Positions 1 through 8,095 of a DNA stretch of 39,892 nucleotides are shown one piece after another. The notes beneath the pieces were generated by a model that was not told the DNA's origin, made no database searches, and saw nothing but the letters and a program-made list of their open reading frames with translations. Made by a program: the position numbers and the translations under genes. Source of the DNA: an uncultured Rivibacter sp. (GTDB taxonomy: Bacteria; Pseudomonadota; Gammaproteobacteria; Burkholderiales; Burkholderiaceae); the NCBI GenBank assembly GCA_946480925.1, contig CAMLLU010000053.1, forward strand, positions 1-39,892, in the 5' to 3' direction. How positions within the stretch are numbered: the first letter of the stretch is position 1; each line of letters begins with the position of its first letter.

Positions 1-114
1 TGGGGCGGCCCGGCGCGGCGGCCCGGGGGGATGACGACACCCCGCTCGCCGAGTATGGCGATCGACCCTCCGGGAGGGCCGGGCCTTGCTTGGGGTGGCC
101 CGGCGCCGCGGCCC
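1..114. repeat. GC-rich imperfect direct repeat and palindrome at left edge
   Basis: Positions 1-24 and 91-114 are an imperfect direct repeat that differs at only two of 24 bases. Between them, 66-78 is a short palindrome (CCCTCC-G-GGAGGG). The stretch lies immediately 3' of mxaA. It looks like extragenic GC-rich repeat DNA. An ORF does start in an ATGA overlap with the mxaA stop (complement of 136) and stays open to the edge, but its 45 codons are proline/glycine/alanine-rich and derive from the repeat. I do not call a gene there, although mxaC would be expected next in a canonical mxa operon. Confidence 0.5.
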
Positions 115-132
115 AAGTTGGCACTGGATGTC

Positions 133-1032
133 TCATGGGGCATGGCCCCTTTCGGCGCGGCAGAGTTCGGCGCACAACCGCTGGAGCGAGAGCGAAGTCG
201 ATGGAGGTTCCTCGTCGCCGTAGAAGCGTGCGGTTGACTGCGCGTAGAACGCCTCGATCGCCTCGCGAAGCGGCAGCAGGTGCGGCGCGCGTTCGAAGAG
301 GTGCGGCAGCGTGGAGGTCTGCACCACCTGGCCGGCGGTGCGGTCGAAGGCGCGATGCAGGGCCTGCCAGGCCGGTGTGGCAACCGTGTCGGCGGGCTGC
401 ATTGCGCGCAGCTCGCGGCGAGCCCGCGCGAAGGGGAGCCGTGCAGCCTCGCTGCGGTTGCGCCACAGCCACCAGCCGAGCCAGGCCGCGAGCACCAGCA
501 CCTGCGCGGTGCCCAGCATGGCCAGGTGCCGCTCGATGGGGCGCGTGTCGACGTGAGGCGGCGCCAGGTCGGGGCGCACAGGCACCAGCGCACCTGCCGC
601 GAAGGCGTTGCGTGGCGTGAGCGGCGCCACGCTCAACGGCCATTCGGCTACCTGCAGCACACCCGCTCCCCCAGCCAATGGCAGATCCCAACGTGGCAGC
701 CGCACCGTGGCCAGCGCCTGCGGTGCATTCACGAGCTGGTACTCCACCACCAGCCAGCGCCGCCCGCCGGCATCGCGCTCGATGCCCGCGCCACGCCGCT
801 CGAGCCAGCTGCCCACCCGTGCCGCGCCCGGCAGGCTCTGCGGCTCGACGTCGCGCCCGCCATGCTCGAGCAGCACGCGCTGCACCAGCAGGTCGCCGAT
901 CACGTGGCCGAAGGCTCGCGGCTGTTCGACGGTGGCTTCATCTCCTGCGGCCAGTGCCGCGCCGTGAGCCACGTACGTGACGGCCAGCGCCGCGGCGGCC
1001 CGTGAAAAACGCGTCGACATCGGATGCCTCAT
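133..1032 (-). CDS. mxaA: MxaA-like methanol dehydrogenase maturation protein
   Basis: This is a 299-residue protein predicted to be exported and membrane-anchored. An N-terminal signal-like segment (residues about 5-30, hydrophobic and ending near ALAAGDEA) precedes a periplasmic beta-rich domain of about 150 residues. One transmembrane helix (LGTAQVLVLAAWLGWWLW) follows, then a cytoplasmic tail rich in Arg and Leu. The start ATG overlaps the mxaS stop as ATGA, so the two are translationally coupled. A second in-frame ATG lies at 1020. In methylotrophs MxaA is needed for an active, calcium-loaded methanol dehydrogenase. The name rests on order (moxR-DUF58-this gene), size and topology rather than on a diagnostic motif. 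MxaA proteins are often misannotated as non-ribosomal peptide synthetase parts. Confidence 0.75.
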   Translation of the reverse strand: MRHPMSTRFSRAAAALAVTYVAHGAALAAGDEATVEQPRAFGHVIGDLLVQRVLLEHGGRDVEPQSLPGAARVGSWLERRGAGIERDAGGRRWLVVEYQLVNAPQALATVRLPRWDLPLAGGAGVLQVAEWPLSVAPLTPRNAFAAGALVPVRPDLAPPHVDTRPIERHLAMLGTAQVLVLAAWLGWWLWRNRSEAARLPFARARRELRAMQPADTVATPAWQALHRAFDRTAGQVVQTSTLPHLFERAPHLLPLREAIEAFYAQSTARFYGDEEPPSTSLSLQRLCAELCRAERGHAP

Positions 1033-1901
1033 GCGTACGCCTCGATGAAGTGGCGCGACATCGCCTCGGCGTCGAAGCGGCCGTTCATGTGCACGGCGTG
1101 CAGGCCACGCGCGGCGAAGGTCGCGCCCAGCACCGCCCGGCGCTGCGCCACGGCGGCCTGCCAGCGCTGGCGCAGCGCCGGGCGCACCCACAGCATGCGC
1201 CGACCGTGCGGGTCTTCGGCGTCGCGCAGGAAGGCGAGGCCCTGCTGTTGCGGCGGCTCGGTCTCGGCTGCGTCCCACACCACCACCGGCACCACGAAGG
1301 CATGCGCCAGGCAGTCCAGCACCGGCGCCAGCGCCTCCAGCGGCCAGTGGAAGTCAGAGACGAGGAACACCAGCCCTTGCCGACCGGCGAGCCGCTGCGC
1401 CACGGCGTGCAGGCCACCGGCTCCGGGCGTGTCGCTGCTGGCCTCGCATTGCCGCAGCCGCGCGGCCATGAAGCTGCCGATGGCCCGGCCGCGCATCGGC
1501 GGCATGAAGAGGTCGTCGCGCTCGCGACCGTCGAAGGCCAGCAGGCCCACCGCATCGCCCATGCGGAAGGCACTCACGCCCAGCGCCTCCACCAGGTCGG
1601 CCGCCACGTCGAGCTTGCGCAGGGGCTGCCCGAAGGCCATGGAGGCCGACACGTCGACCACCGCATGCACGGTGATACCCGCGCGCTGCCGGCTTACGCG
1701 CACCAGCCAGTCGTCACCAGGGCTGCGCAGGCTGGCCCGCAGGTCGATCCGGCGCGGGTCGGGCCAATGGCGCAGGCTCATGTGCGAAACGAACTCCATG
1801 CCCGAACCCAGCGCGGTGCCGGCATGGGCGCCAGGGCGCCAGCCGCCCACGCGCCGCGGCAGGCGGTACTGGAACTCAAGCGGTTGCCCGGTGGTGGCCA
1901 T
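1029..1901 (-). CDS. mxaS: MxaS-like DUF58 protein of methanol dehydrogenase maturation
   Basis: This 290-residue DUF58-family protein has a von Willebrand A-like fold. The metal-adhesion-type motif VVDVSASM lies near residue 82-89, and a second acidic strand (LVFLVSDFHWP) near residue 180. There is no signal peptide, so it is probably cytoplasmic. DUF58 proteins work with MoxR AAA+ ATPases as chaperone-like pairs. Here the pair precedes mxaA, the R-S-A order of methanol dehydrogenase operons. The stop overlaps the mxaA start by four bases. The 186-base gap to moxR upstream contains a long inverted repeat. Family assignment is strong; the mxaS name is inferred from context. Confidence 0.8.
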   Translation of the reverse strand: MATTGQPLEFQYRLPRRVGGWRPGAHAGTALGSGMEFVSHMSLRHWPDPRRIDLRASLRSPGDDWLVRVSRQRAGITVHAVVDVSASMAFGQPLRKLDVAADLVEALGVSAFRMGDAVGLLAFDGRERDDLFMPPMRGRAIGSFMAARLRQCEASSDTPGAGGLHAVAQRLAGRQGLVFLVSDFHWPLEALAPVLDCLAHAFVVPVVVWDAAETEPPQQQGLAFLRDAEDPHGRRMLWVRPALRQRWQAAVAQRRAVLGATFAARGLHAVHMNGRFDAEAMSRHFIEAYA

Positions 1902-1958
1902 GGCAGTGCCTCATTGCGCTCGGCGCCATCCGCGACGCATGAGCATGGTCAGGGCCCC

Positions 1959-2059
1959 TTCACTGCAGAGGCGCAGAGGTCGCGGAGATTCGCGGGCATT
2001 CGCGCAGAAATGCAGATCTGCCCTGCTGTCCTCCGCGGTCTCGGCGTCTCTGTGGTGAA
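1959..2059. repeat. Dispersed inverted repeat, copy 1 (mxaR-mxaS spacer)
   Basis: This 101-base element starts TTCACTGCAGAGGCGCAGAG and ends with the roughly complementary CTCTGTGGTGAA, so it can fold into a long hairpin. Two related elements lie at 28165-28253 and 30020-30112. It fills most of the non-coding gap between moxR and mxaS in the same transcription unit. Confidence 0.75.
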
Positions 2060-2087
2060 TGAACTGGGGCTCCATCTTTCAATCGCC

Positions 2088-3113
2088 TCACGTGCGCGGT
2101 GTGGCCACCTGCCGCAGGATCTGCTGCACCAGCAAGTCGGCGATCTCGGCACGGCGCAGCTCGTACACCGGCGTGAAGAAGATGCGGTGGCCCAGCACCG
2201 CTGGTGCCACGGCGGCAATGTCATCGGGCAGCAGGTGGCTGCGGCCGGCCAGCCAGGCCACCACACGGGCTGCACGCGCAAGGGCCATCACGCCGCGTGG
2301 GCTGGCACCGGCGAGCACCAGGCGTTCCATGTCCACCTCGTCGATGCGAATGCCGTAGCGCTGCGGTGCCTGGCTCGCGTCCCACAGGTCGATCACGTAA
2401 CGCTGCAGTGTTTCGCTCGCGCTCACGCCGCGCTGTATGGCCGCGCCGATGCGGTTGAGCTCCTGCCAGGGCACTACACCGGGCGACACCTGCTGCAGCA
2501 GCGTGTCCACGTCGTGGAAGGCGGGGTCGAACACCAGCGCGCGGCGCGTCTCGAAGTCGGCCGGCGTGGGCATGCTCAGCTCGAACATGAAGCGGTCGCG
2601 CGCGGCCGAGGCCAGCTCGAAGGTTTCTTCCTTCTCGACCCTGTTGCGATCGGCGAACACGATCATGTGCGGGAAACGGAATTCCTCGTTGAAGGCCGAC
2701 ACCGTGCGCTCGGCCATGGCACGCAGCAGTAGCGACTGCACCTGCGGCCGCGCGCGGTTGATCTCGTTGAAGAAGAAGGTGACCAGCCGGTCGCGGTGCC
2801 GCAGCAGCGGCCCGGGTTCGATGCGCGGCTTGCCCTGCGCGTCGACGTAGGTGTGATAGATCAGGTCGCCGGGCAGCAGGTCGACCGTGCCTTCCACGCG
2901 CTCGAAGTCGCCACCCGCCGCGCGGGCGAAGGCACGCAGCAGCGTGGTCTTGCCCACGCCCACGTCGCCTTCGAGCAGCACGTGGCCGCGCGCGAACAGC
3001 GCCACGTTGATGAGCCGCACGGTGTCGTGCTGGCCGATCACGGCCTTCTCGACTTCGTGCTCCACGCGCAGCGCGCGTTCGCGCCAGTCTGCCAACTGCT
3101 CGTCGAGGGCCAT
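2088..3113 (-). CDS. mxaR: MoxR-family AAA+ ATPase (MxaR)
   Basis: This 341-residue MoxR-type AAA+ ATPase is complete. It shows Walker A GDVGVGKTTL (about residues 46-55), a Walker B-type acidic segment in FFFNEINRARP, sensor motif IVFADRNRVEKEETFELASAARDRF, and a C-terminal lid domain. The Walker B reads FFNEIN rather than FLDEIN, an Asp-to-Asn change worth noting. The ATG at 3113 gives the usual family length; further upstream the frame lacks family-like sequence. It is the first gene of the leftward mxaRSA unit. MxaR proteins are thought to act with DUF58 partners as chaperones inserting calcium into methanol dehydrogenase or activating it. Confidence 0.85.
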   Translation of the reverse strand: MALDEQLADWRERALRVEHEVEKAVIGQHDTVRLINVALFARGHVLLEGDVGVGKTTLLRAFARAAGGDFERVEGTVDLLPGDLIYHTYVDAQGKPRIEPGPLLRHRDRLVTFFFNEINRARPQVQSLLLRAMAERTVSAFNEEFRFPHMIVFADRNRVEKEETFELASAARDRFMFELSMPTPADFETRRALVFDPAFHDVDTLLQQVSPGVVPWQELNRIGAAIQRGVSASETLQRYVIDLWDASQAPQRYGIRIDEVDMERLVLAGASPRGVMALARAARVVAWLAGRSHLLPDDIAAVAPAVLGHRIFFTPVYELRRAEIADLLVQQILRQVATPRT

Positions 3114-3502
3114 GGTCGGATGGCTTGCCGCTTTTCGGGGGCAGGCATCTGCAGCGTCAGCCGTGAAGCATCGGCGCTCGGCGCCGGCAGCGTGCAGCCG
3201 GGACTTCCCCCGGCTTGACGGCCGCTGCGGTGAGCGTTGTGTCCTGCTTTGACGCGGCACGGCTGGCCGCGGCCCGGCGCGCGAGCCAATTTGACGCAGC
3301 GGCGCCGCGCCCTGCATGAGCGCCCCAGCGTGTACCCCCTGAACAAAGGGGGCGCTCTGTCCTATGCCGGCGGGAGCAACCACCTACGGCGAAGCGCGCG
3401 GCCTCCGATGTGCCGCAAGGCACGGCTGCCTAGAGTGCTCCTGCAGATGTAGGGCGAACTTCATGGGGAAGTGCCCCCATGCAACGCTCAAAGGAGACCA
3501 TC
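3114..3502. promoter_or_regulatory. Divergent intergenic region between mxaR and the RTX gene
   Basis: This 389-base spacer has no gene of its own. TTTGACGC occurs twice as a direct repeat, at 3248-3255 and 3290-3297, 42 bases apart; the second could serve as a -35 element. A perfect 7-bp stem (CATGGGG/CCCCATG, loop AAGTGC) occupies 3462-3481, just upstream of the ribosome-binding site AAAGGAG (3490-3496) of the RTX gene. A shorter CCCCC/GGGGG hairpin lies near 3333-3350. Promoters for both neighbours must lie here, but I cannot assign them with certainty. Confidence 0.4.
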
Positions 3503-6325
3503 TTGGCCATCAGCACGACTTCCTTCACCAAGACGCCGCAAGCCGGTGACGACCTTTTCCTGGCGAGTGCCAGCGGGTTGACCGAGGACCAGCTCTGCAT
3601 CACCTACCTGGCCGTGATGGCCAACGACCTGGGAGGCGCTGCCAAGACGCTCTACTCCCTCGACGACGGCACCAACAGCATCGGGGTGACCAGTACGACC
3701 GATCTGCTCGCCCAGGACACGGCCCGCACCGAGGCGCTGTCCACGGACTGCAGCGCCCACGGTGCCCGGATCTGGATCACCACGGACGGCAGGGTCGGCT
3801 ACGACGCGAGCACGCTGAGCGCCGACTTCCAGGCCCGGCTCCAGCAGTTGCCGGCAGGGGAGGCGCTGACGGACAGCTTCACCTATGCGATCCGCCTGGG
3901 CAACGGCACGCTCAGCTGGGCCACCGCGACCGTGCAGATCACGGGCGTGAACGACGCGCCGAAGGTCACCGGCGCAGTGACCGCCGCGGCCCTGGAAGAC
4001 GGCACGAGCGTGACCCTGGATGCACTGGCCCATGCGTCGGACGTCGATGCCGGCGCCATGCTGTCGGTGACCGGCCTGCCCGAGGGCTTGCCGGCGGGCG
4101 TGAGCTACGACGCTGCGACCCACAGCTTCACCCTCGATCCCACGAACGCCGCCTTCCAGCATCTCGCTGCCGGCGCTCAGACGACCGTGACCGTGAACTA
4201 CGGCGTGACCGATGGCACCGCGACCACGGCTGCCTCCGTGTCGTGGACCGTGACAGGCAGCAACGATGCACCGGTGGTGAGCGGTGCCGTCACCGTCACT
4301 GCTTCGGAAGATGGTTGGGGCGCGACCCTGGATGCGCTGGCCCATGCATCGGACGTAGACGATGGCGCCGCGCTGTGGGTAACGAACCTGCCCGCCTCCT
4401 TGCCACCCGGTGTGAGCTACGACGCGCCCAACCATGCCTTCACGCTGGACCCGACCCATGAGGCGCTCCAGCACCTGGCCGCCGGCGATCAGGCGACGGT
4501 GACCGTCGACTACGACGTGACGGATGGCACAGCCACGACGGCGGCGTCGGTTTCGTGGACCGTGACGGGCACCAACGATGCACCGGTGATCACCTCCAAC
4601 GGGGGAGGTGCCGCTGCCGCGGTGAGCATCGACGAGAACTCGACCACGGTGACGACCGTGACCGCGACCGACGTGGACGACGGCGCCACGCAGACCTACT
4701 CGATCGCCGGTGGCGCCGACGCTGCGCATTTCATGATCGACGAGGCCACCGGCGCGCTCTCGCTGGTCTCGGCACCGAACTGCGAAGCTCCGACCGACAG
4801 CGACGCGGACAACGTGTACGACGTCACGGTCCGTGTTCTCGACGGGTTCGCATTCGCCGACCAGTCCATTTCGGTTTCCGTCGACGACGTGAACGAGTTC
4901 GCGGTGAGCACGCCCGCGGACACGGACACAGCGGCCGATGTCGTTGCCGAGAACGTAGCTGTCGGCACCGTGGTGGGAGTGACTGCCCAAGCCCGTGACG
5001 CCGATGCGACGACCAACAACGTCACGTACAGCCTCAGCGACGACGCCAGCGGCCGGTTCGCCATCGACAGCGCCACTGGCGTGGTGACGGTGGCCGGCGC
5101 GATCGACCGAGAACTCGACGCCAGTCTGAGCCTCACGGTGCGCGCCACGAGTGCCGACGGCTCGACCCAGGACCAGTCCTTCACCATCGCAGTCGGCGAC
5201 GTGAACGACAACGCGCCGGTCTTCTCGTCCGCAGCCACGGCCGGCGTACCCGAGAACACAGCGGCATCGACCGTCGTCTACGAGGCGAACGCGACCGATG
5301 CGGACGCGACGGTGCCCCACCATGCGATCACGTACTCGCTCACCGGTACCGACGCAGGCCTCTTCTCGATCGATGCCGACGACGGCGAAGTGCGCTTCCT
5401 GGCATCGCCCGACTACGAGGCCCCGGCCGATGCCAACGGCGACCGTGCCTACCAGGTCGTGGTGCATGCCAACGACGGCGTGCACGACACGGCCCAGGCC
5501 GTGACCGTCAACGTGACGGACGTGGTCGAGAACCATGTGCCCACCGACCTGAGCCTCGCGATCACCCACACGCCGGGCGGCAATGCACTGCCCGGGGCCG
5601 GCACCGTGCTGGGCACGGTCTCGGCGACCGACCCCGACGCAGGAGATACCTTCACCTTCTCGCTGCTGCCGGGCAGCTCGGCCGGGTTCTCGGTCAACGC
5701 CGGCAGCGGTGAACTGACCACCACCTCGGGCCTGGCCGAACAGACGACCTACACGCTCGACGTCCAGGTGAGAGACGCCGCAGGCGCCACTCACCACGAG
5801 GTCTTCAACGTCATCACCGGCAGGAACGGGGCCGACGACAACCCGCTGCCGTCCGGCGGGTCGTCGAACGTGGCGCTGGCGGGCGAAGACGTTCTCTACG
5901 GCAGCGGCGGCAACGACGTGATCTACGGCGGCTCGGGCGACGACTGGATCTTCGGCCAGAACGGCACGGACCGGCTGTTCGGCGGCGCGGGCAACGACGT
6001 CCTGAGCGGCGGCAACCAGTCGGACACCTTCGTCTTCCTCGTCGCCGACGGCGGTGGAACGGACACGCTGCAGGGCTTCGTCGCGACCGGCGGAAACAGC
6101 GACGTGCTGGACATCTCCAACCTGCTCGCCGGCTCGGGCTACACCTCGGCCGTTGCGGCGCAGTTCATCCAGCTCTCGCAGGTTGACGGCAACACGACGC
6201 TGCGGGTGGACCGCGACGGCTCGGGCTCGGACTGGTCGTTCGACGACGTGGCCGTGCTCCAGGGCGTGACCGGCCTCAACCTCGGAACGCTGCTGTCCAG
6301 CGGCGTCATCGACACCACGGCGTGA
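3503..6325 (+). CDS. VCBS/cadherin-repeat RTX surface protein, type I secreted
   Basis: This is a protein of about 940 residues built of tandem beta-sandwich modules. The N-terminal part carries VCBS-like modules, two of which (about nt 3950-4260 and 4260-4570) are near copies of each other. Several cadherin-like domains follow, with repeated DVNDNAPVF/ENTAA-type motifs. Glycine-rich RTX calcium-binding nonapeptides (GGNDVIYGGSGDDWIFG and GGAGNDVLSGG; nt about 5900-6030) come next, then a C-terminal uncleaved secretion region. No N-terminal signal peptide is present, as expected for type I secretion. I prefer the TTG at 3503, which sits six bases after AAAGGAG; an in-frame ATG at 3479 lies inside a hairpin and has no ribosome-binding site. 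The exporter genes follow directly. The likely role is calcium-dependent adhesion or biofilm formation; no enzymatic domain is visible. Confidence 0.85.
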   Translation: MAISTTSFTKTPQAGDDLFLASASGLTEDQLCITYLAVMANDLGGAAKTLYSLDDGTNSIGVTSTTDLLAQDTARTEALSTDCSAHGARIWITTDGRVGYDASTLSADFQARLQQLPAGEALTDSFTYAIRLGNGTLSWATATVQITGVNDAPKVTGAVTAAALEDGTSVTLDALAHASDVDAGAMLSVTGLPEGLPAGVSYDAATHSFTLDPTNAAFQHLAAGAQTTVTVNYGVTDGTATTAASVSWTVTGSNDAPVVSGAVTVTASEDGWGATLDALAHASDVDDGAALWVTNLPASLPPGVSYDAPNHAFTLDPTHEALQHLAAGDQATVTVDYDVTDGTATTAASVSWTVTGTNDAPVITSNGGGAAAAVSIDENSTTVTTVTATDVDDGATQTYSIAGGADAAHFMIDEATGALSLVSAPNCEAPTDSDADNVYDVTVRVLDGFAFADQSISVSVDDVNEFAVSTPADTDTAADVVAENVAVGTVVGVTAQARDADATTNNVTYSLSDDASGRFAIDSATGVVTVAGAIDRELDASLSLTVRATSADGSTQDQSFTIAVGDVNDNAPVFSSAATAGVPENTAASTVVYEANATDADATVPHHAITYSLTGTDAGLFSIDADDGEVRFLASPDYEAPADANGDRAYQVVVHANDGVHDTAQAVTVNVTDVVENHVPTDLSLAITHTPGGNALPGAGTVLGTVSATDPDAGDTFTFSLLPGSSAGFSVNAGSGELTTTSGLAEQTTYTLDVQVRDAAGATHHEVFNVITGRNGADDNPLPSGGSSNVALAGEDVLYGSGGNDVIYGGSGDDWIFGQNGTDRLFGGAGNDVLSGGNQSDTFVFLVADGGGTDTLQGFVATGGNSDVLDISNLLAGSGYTSAVAAQFIQLSQVDGNTTLRVDRDGSGSDWSFDDVAVLQGVTGLNLGTLLSSGVIDTTA

Positions 6326-6334
6326 TGCGGCGTG

Positions 6335-8095
6335 ATGGCCATGAATCCCTTGCTCCGCCTGCTGCGTCGCCCGCTGCTCCACGTGGCCGGCATGTCGCTG
6401 TTCGTCAACCTGCTGCTGCTCGTTCCGGCGCTGTTCATGCTGCAGGTCTTCGACCGCGTGCTGGCCAGCCAGAGCGGCGAGACGCTGCTGGTCCTGCTGA
6501 TCGGCGTGGGCGTCGCGCTGGGCCTGCTCTTCGCGCTGGACTACCTGCGTGCCCGCCTGCAAGACGTCGCCGGCAGCCTGCTGGCCGAGGTGCTGTCTCC
6601 GGCGGTGAGCAGGCTCGTCATCGCGCAGCGCGCCAGCCGCAGCGGCCCGGCCGCGCCGGAGGGGCTGCGCGACGTCGGCGTGCTGCGCTCGCTGTTCTCG
6701 GCGCAAGGCCTGCTGGCCGTCTTCGATGCGCCGTGGGCCGTGGTCTACGTGGCGATCATCTGGCTGGCCCATCCGGCGCTCGGTGTGGCAGCGGCCATGG
6801 CTGCGGCGGTGATGCTGGTGCTGGCGCTGGCCAACGACCTGCTCACACGGCGCGAGATCGAAGCGCTGCAGGGCGCGGCGGCCGGCTCCACGCGCTATCT
6901 CGAAGCCTCGATGCAGAGCGCCGAGGTCGCGCACACGCTGGGCATGACCGATGCGCTGGTCGCGCGCTGGCGCCAGAAGAACGCCGAAGTCGCCGCGCTG
7001 CAGCGCCCGACCACCGCCAAGACCGTGGCCATGGCGGCGCTCACGCGCACCGTGCGGCAGGCCGTCCAGGCCCTCATGCTGGCGCTCGGCGCGTGGCTGG
7101 TGATCAGCGGCGATGCCAGCGCGGGCGTGATGATCGCGACGACCACGCTGCTCGGCCGCGCCCTCGCGCCGGTGGAGCAGGTGGTCGCCAGCTGGCGCGT
7201 GCTCGCCGAAGGGCGCGTGGCCTTCCGGCGCCTGCAGGAGATGCTGGCGCAGGCCGCTGTGCAACCGCAACGCATGCCGCTGCCCGCACCGACCGGCGAG
7301 CTCTTCGCCGACAAGCTCGTGTTCCGCGCACCCGGCGGCGATCGCATGCTCATTGCCGGCGTGTCGCTGCAGCTCGATGCGGGCGAGTCGCTGGCCATCA
7401 TCGGCGCCAGCGGCGCAGGCAAATCGACGCTGGTGCGGCTGCTCACCGGCGTGTGGAAACCGAGCGCCGGCGTGGTGCGGCTCGACCAGGCGGACCTCTC
7501 GCAGTGGCCGCGCGAACAGCTCGGCCCCTGGCTGGGCTACGTGCCGCAGGACGTCGAGCTCTTCCCCGGCACGGTGGCAGAAAACATCGCACGCCTGGGC
7601 GAGGTCGATGCGGAGAAGGTCGCCCAGGCGGCCCGGCGCGCCCACGTGCACGAGCTCATCCTCTCGCTGCCCGATGGCTACGACACGGTGATCGACCCGC
7701 AGGCTCCGCTCATCTCGCCGGGGCAGCGCCAGCGCATCGCGCTGGCACGTGCGCTGTACGGGGAGCCCAGGCTGCTGATCCTCGACGAGCCCAACTCCAA
7801 CCTCGACGGCGCCGGTGAACAGGCGCTGGCCGAGACGCTGAAGGCGCTGCGGGGGCAGGCGACGGTGGTGGTGGTCACGCACCGTTCGAGCCTGATCCAG
7901 CACGTCGACAAGATGCTCGTGCTAGAGGCGGGCAAGGCCAAGCACTATGGCCAGGTGGCCGAGGTGATGAAGGCGATGCAACCCGCGGCGCAGGCGACCG
8001 GTGGTGCACAGGTGGTTGCGATGCCGCGTGCGCATGCGCCGCATGCGAGCGGGCATGAAGCGCTGCGGCAGGCGCGCGAGGAGAAGGTGTCGTGA
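6335..8095 (+). CDS. Type I secretion ABC transporter (permease/ATPase fusion, PrtD-like)
   Basis: This protein of about 586 residues has an N-terminal ABC exporter membrane domain with about six helices (residues 1-310) and a C-terminal nucleotide-binding domain. Visible motifs are Walker A GASGAGKST (about 357-365), signature SPGQRQR (about 460; Pro replaces the usual Gly of SGGQ), Walker B LLILDEP with NSNLD, and the H-loop VVVVTHRSS. It lacks an N-terminal C39-peptidase-like domain, so it resembles PrtD/LapB-type exporters of RTX proteins. It starts about ten bases after the RTX stop, and in-frame GTG 6332, ATG 6335 and ATG 6341 are all possible starts. Its 3' end overlaps the HlyD gene. 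The outer-membrane TolC partner is not in this window. Confidence 0.9.
   Translation: MAMNPLLRLLRRPLLHVAGMSLFVNLLLLVPALFMLQVFDRVLASQSGETLLVLLIGVGVALGLLFALDYLRARLQDVAGSLLAEVLSPAVSRLVIAQRASRSGPAAPEGLRDVGVLRSLFSAQGLLAVFDAPWAVVYVAIIWLAHPALGVAAAMAAAVMLVLALANDLLTRREIEALQGAAAGSTRYLEASMQSAEVAHTLGMTDALVARWRQKNAEVAALQRPTTAKTVAMAALTRTVRQAVQALMLALGAWLVISGDASAGVMIATTTLLGRALAPVEQVVASWRVLAEGRVAFRRLQEMLAQAAVQPQRMPLPAPTGELFADKLVFRAPGGDRMLIAGVSLQLDAGESLAIIGASGAGKSTLVRLLTGVWKPSAGVVRLDQADLSQWPREQLGPWLGYVPQDVELFPGTVAENIARLGEVDAEKVAQAARRAHVHELILSLPDGYDTVIDPQAPLISPGQRQRIALARALYGEPRLLILDEPNSNLDGAGEQALAETLKALRGQATVVVVTHRSSLIQHVDKMLVLEAGKAKHYGQVAEVMKAMQPAAQATGGAQVVAMPRAHAPHASGHEALRQAREEKVS

Noticed and set aside
1..136. 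A 45-codon partial gene overlapping the mxaA stop
   Set aside because: The translation comes from GC-rich repeats and has no MxaC-like membrane segment.
1002..2732. A 576-codon plus-strand frame across mxaS and mxaR
   Set aside because: Spans two well-supported minus-strand genes and their spacer, with His/Arg/Gln-rich translation.
3488..7903. A 1471-codon open frame on the minus strand across the RTX and ABC genes
   Set aside because: It is a high-GC shadow frame with His/Arg/Gly-rich, low-complexity translation; the plus-strand genes have clear families.
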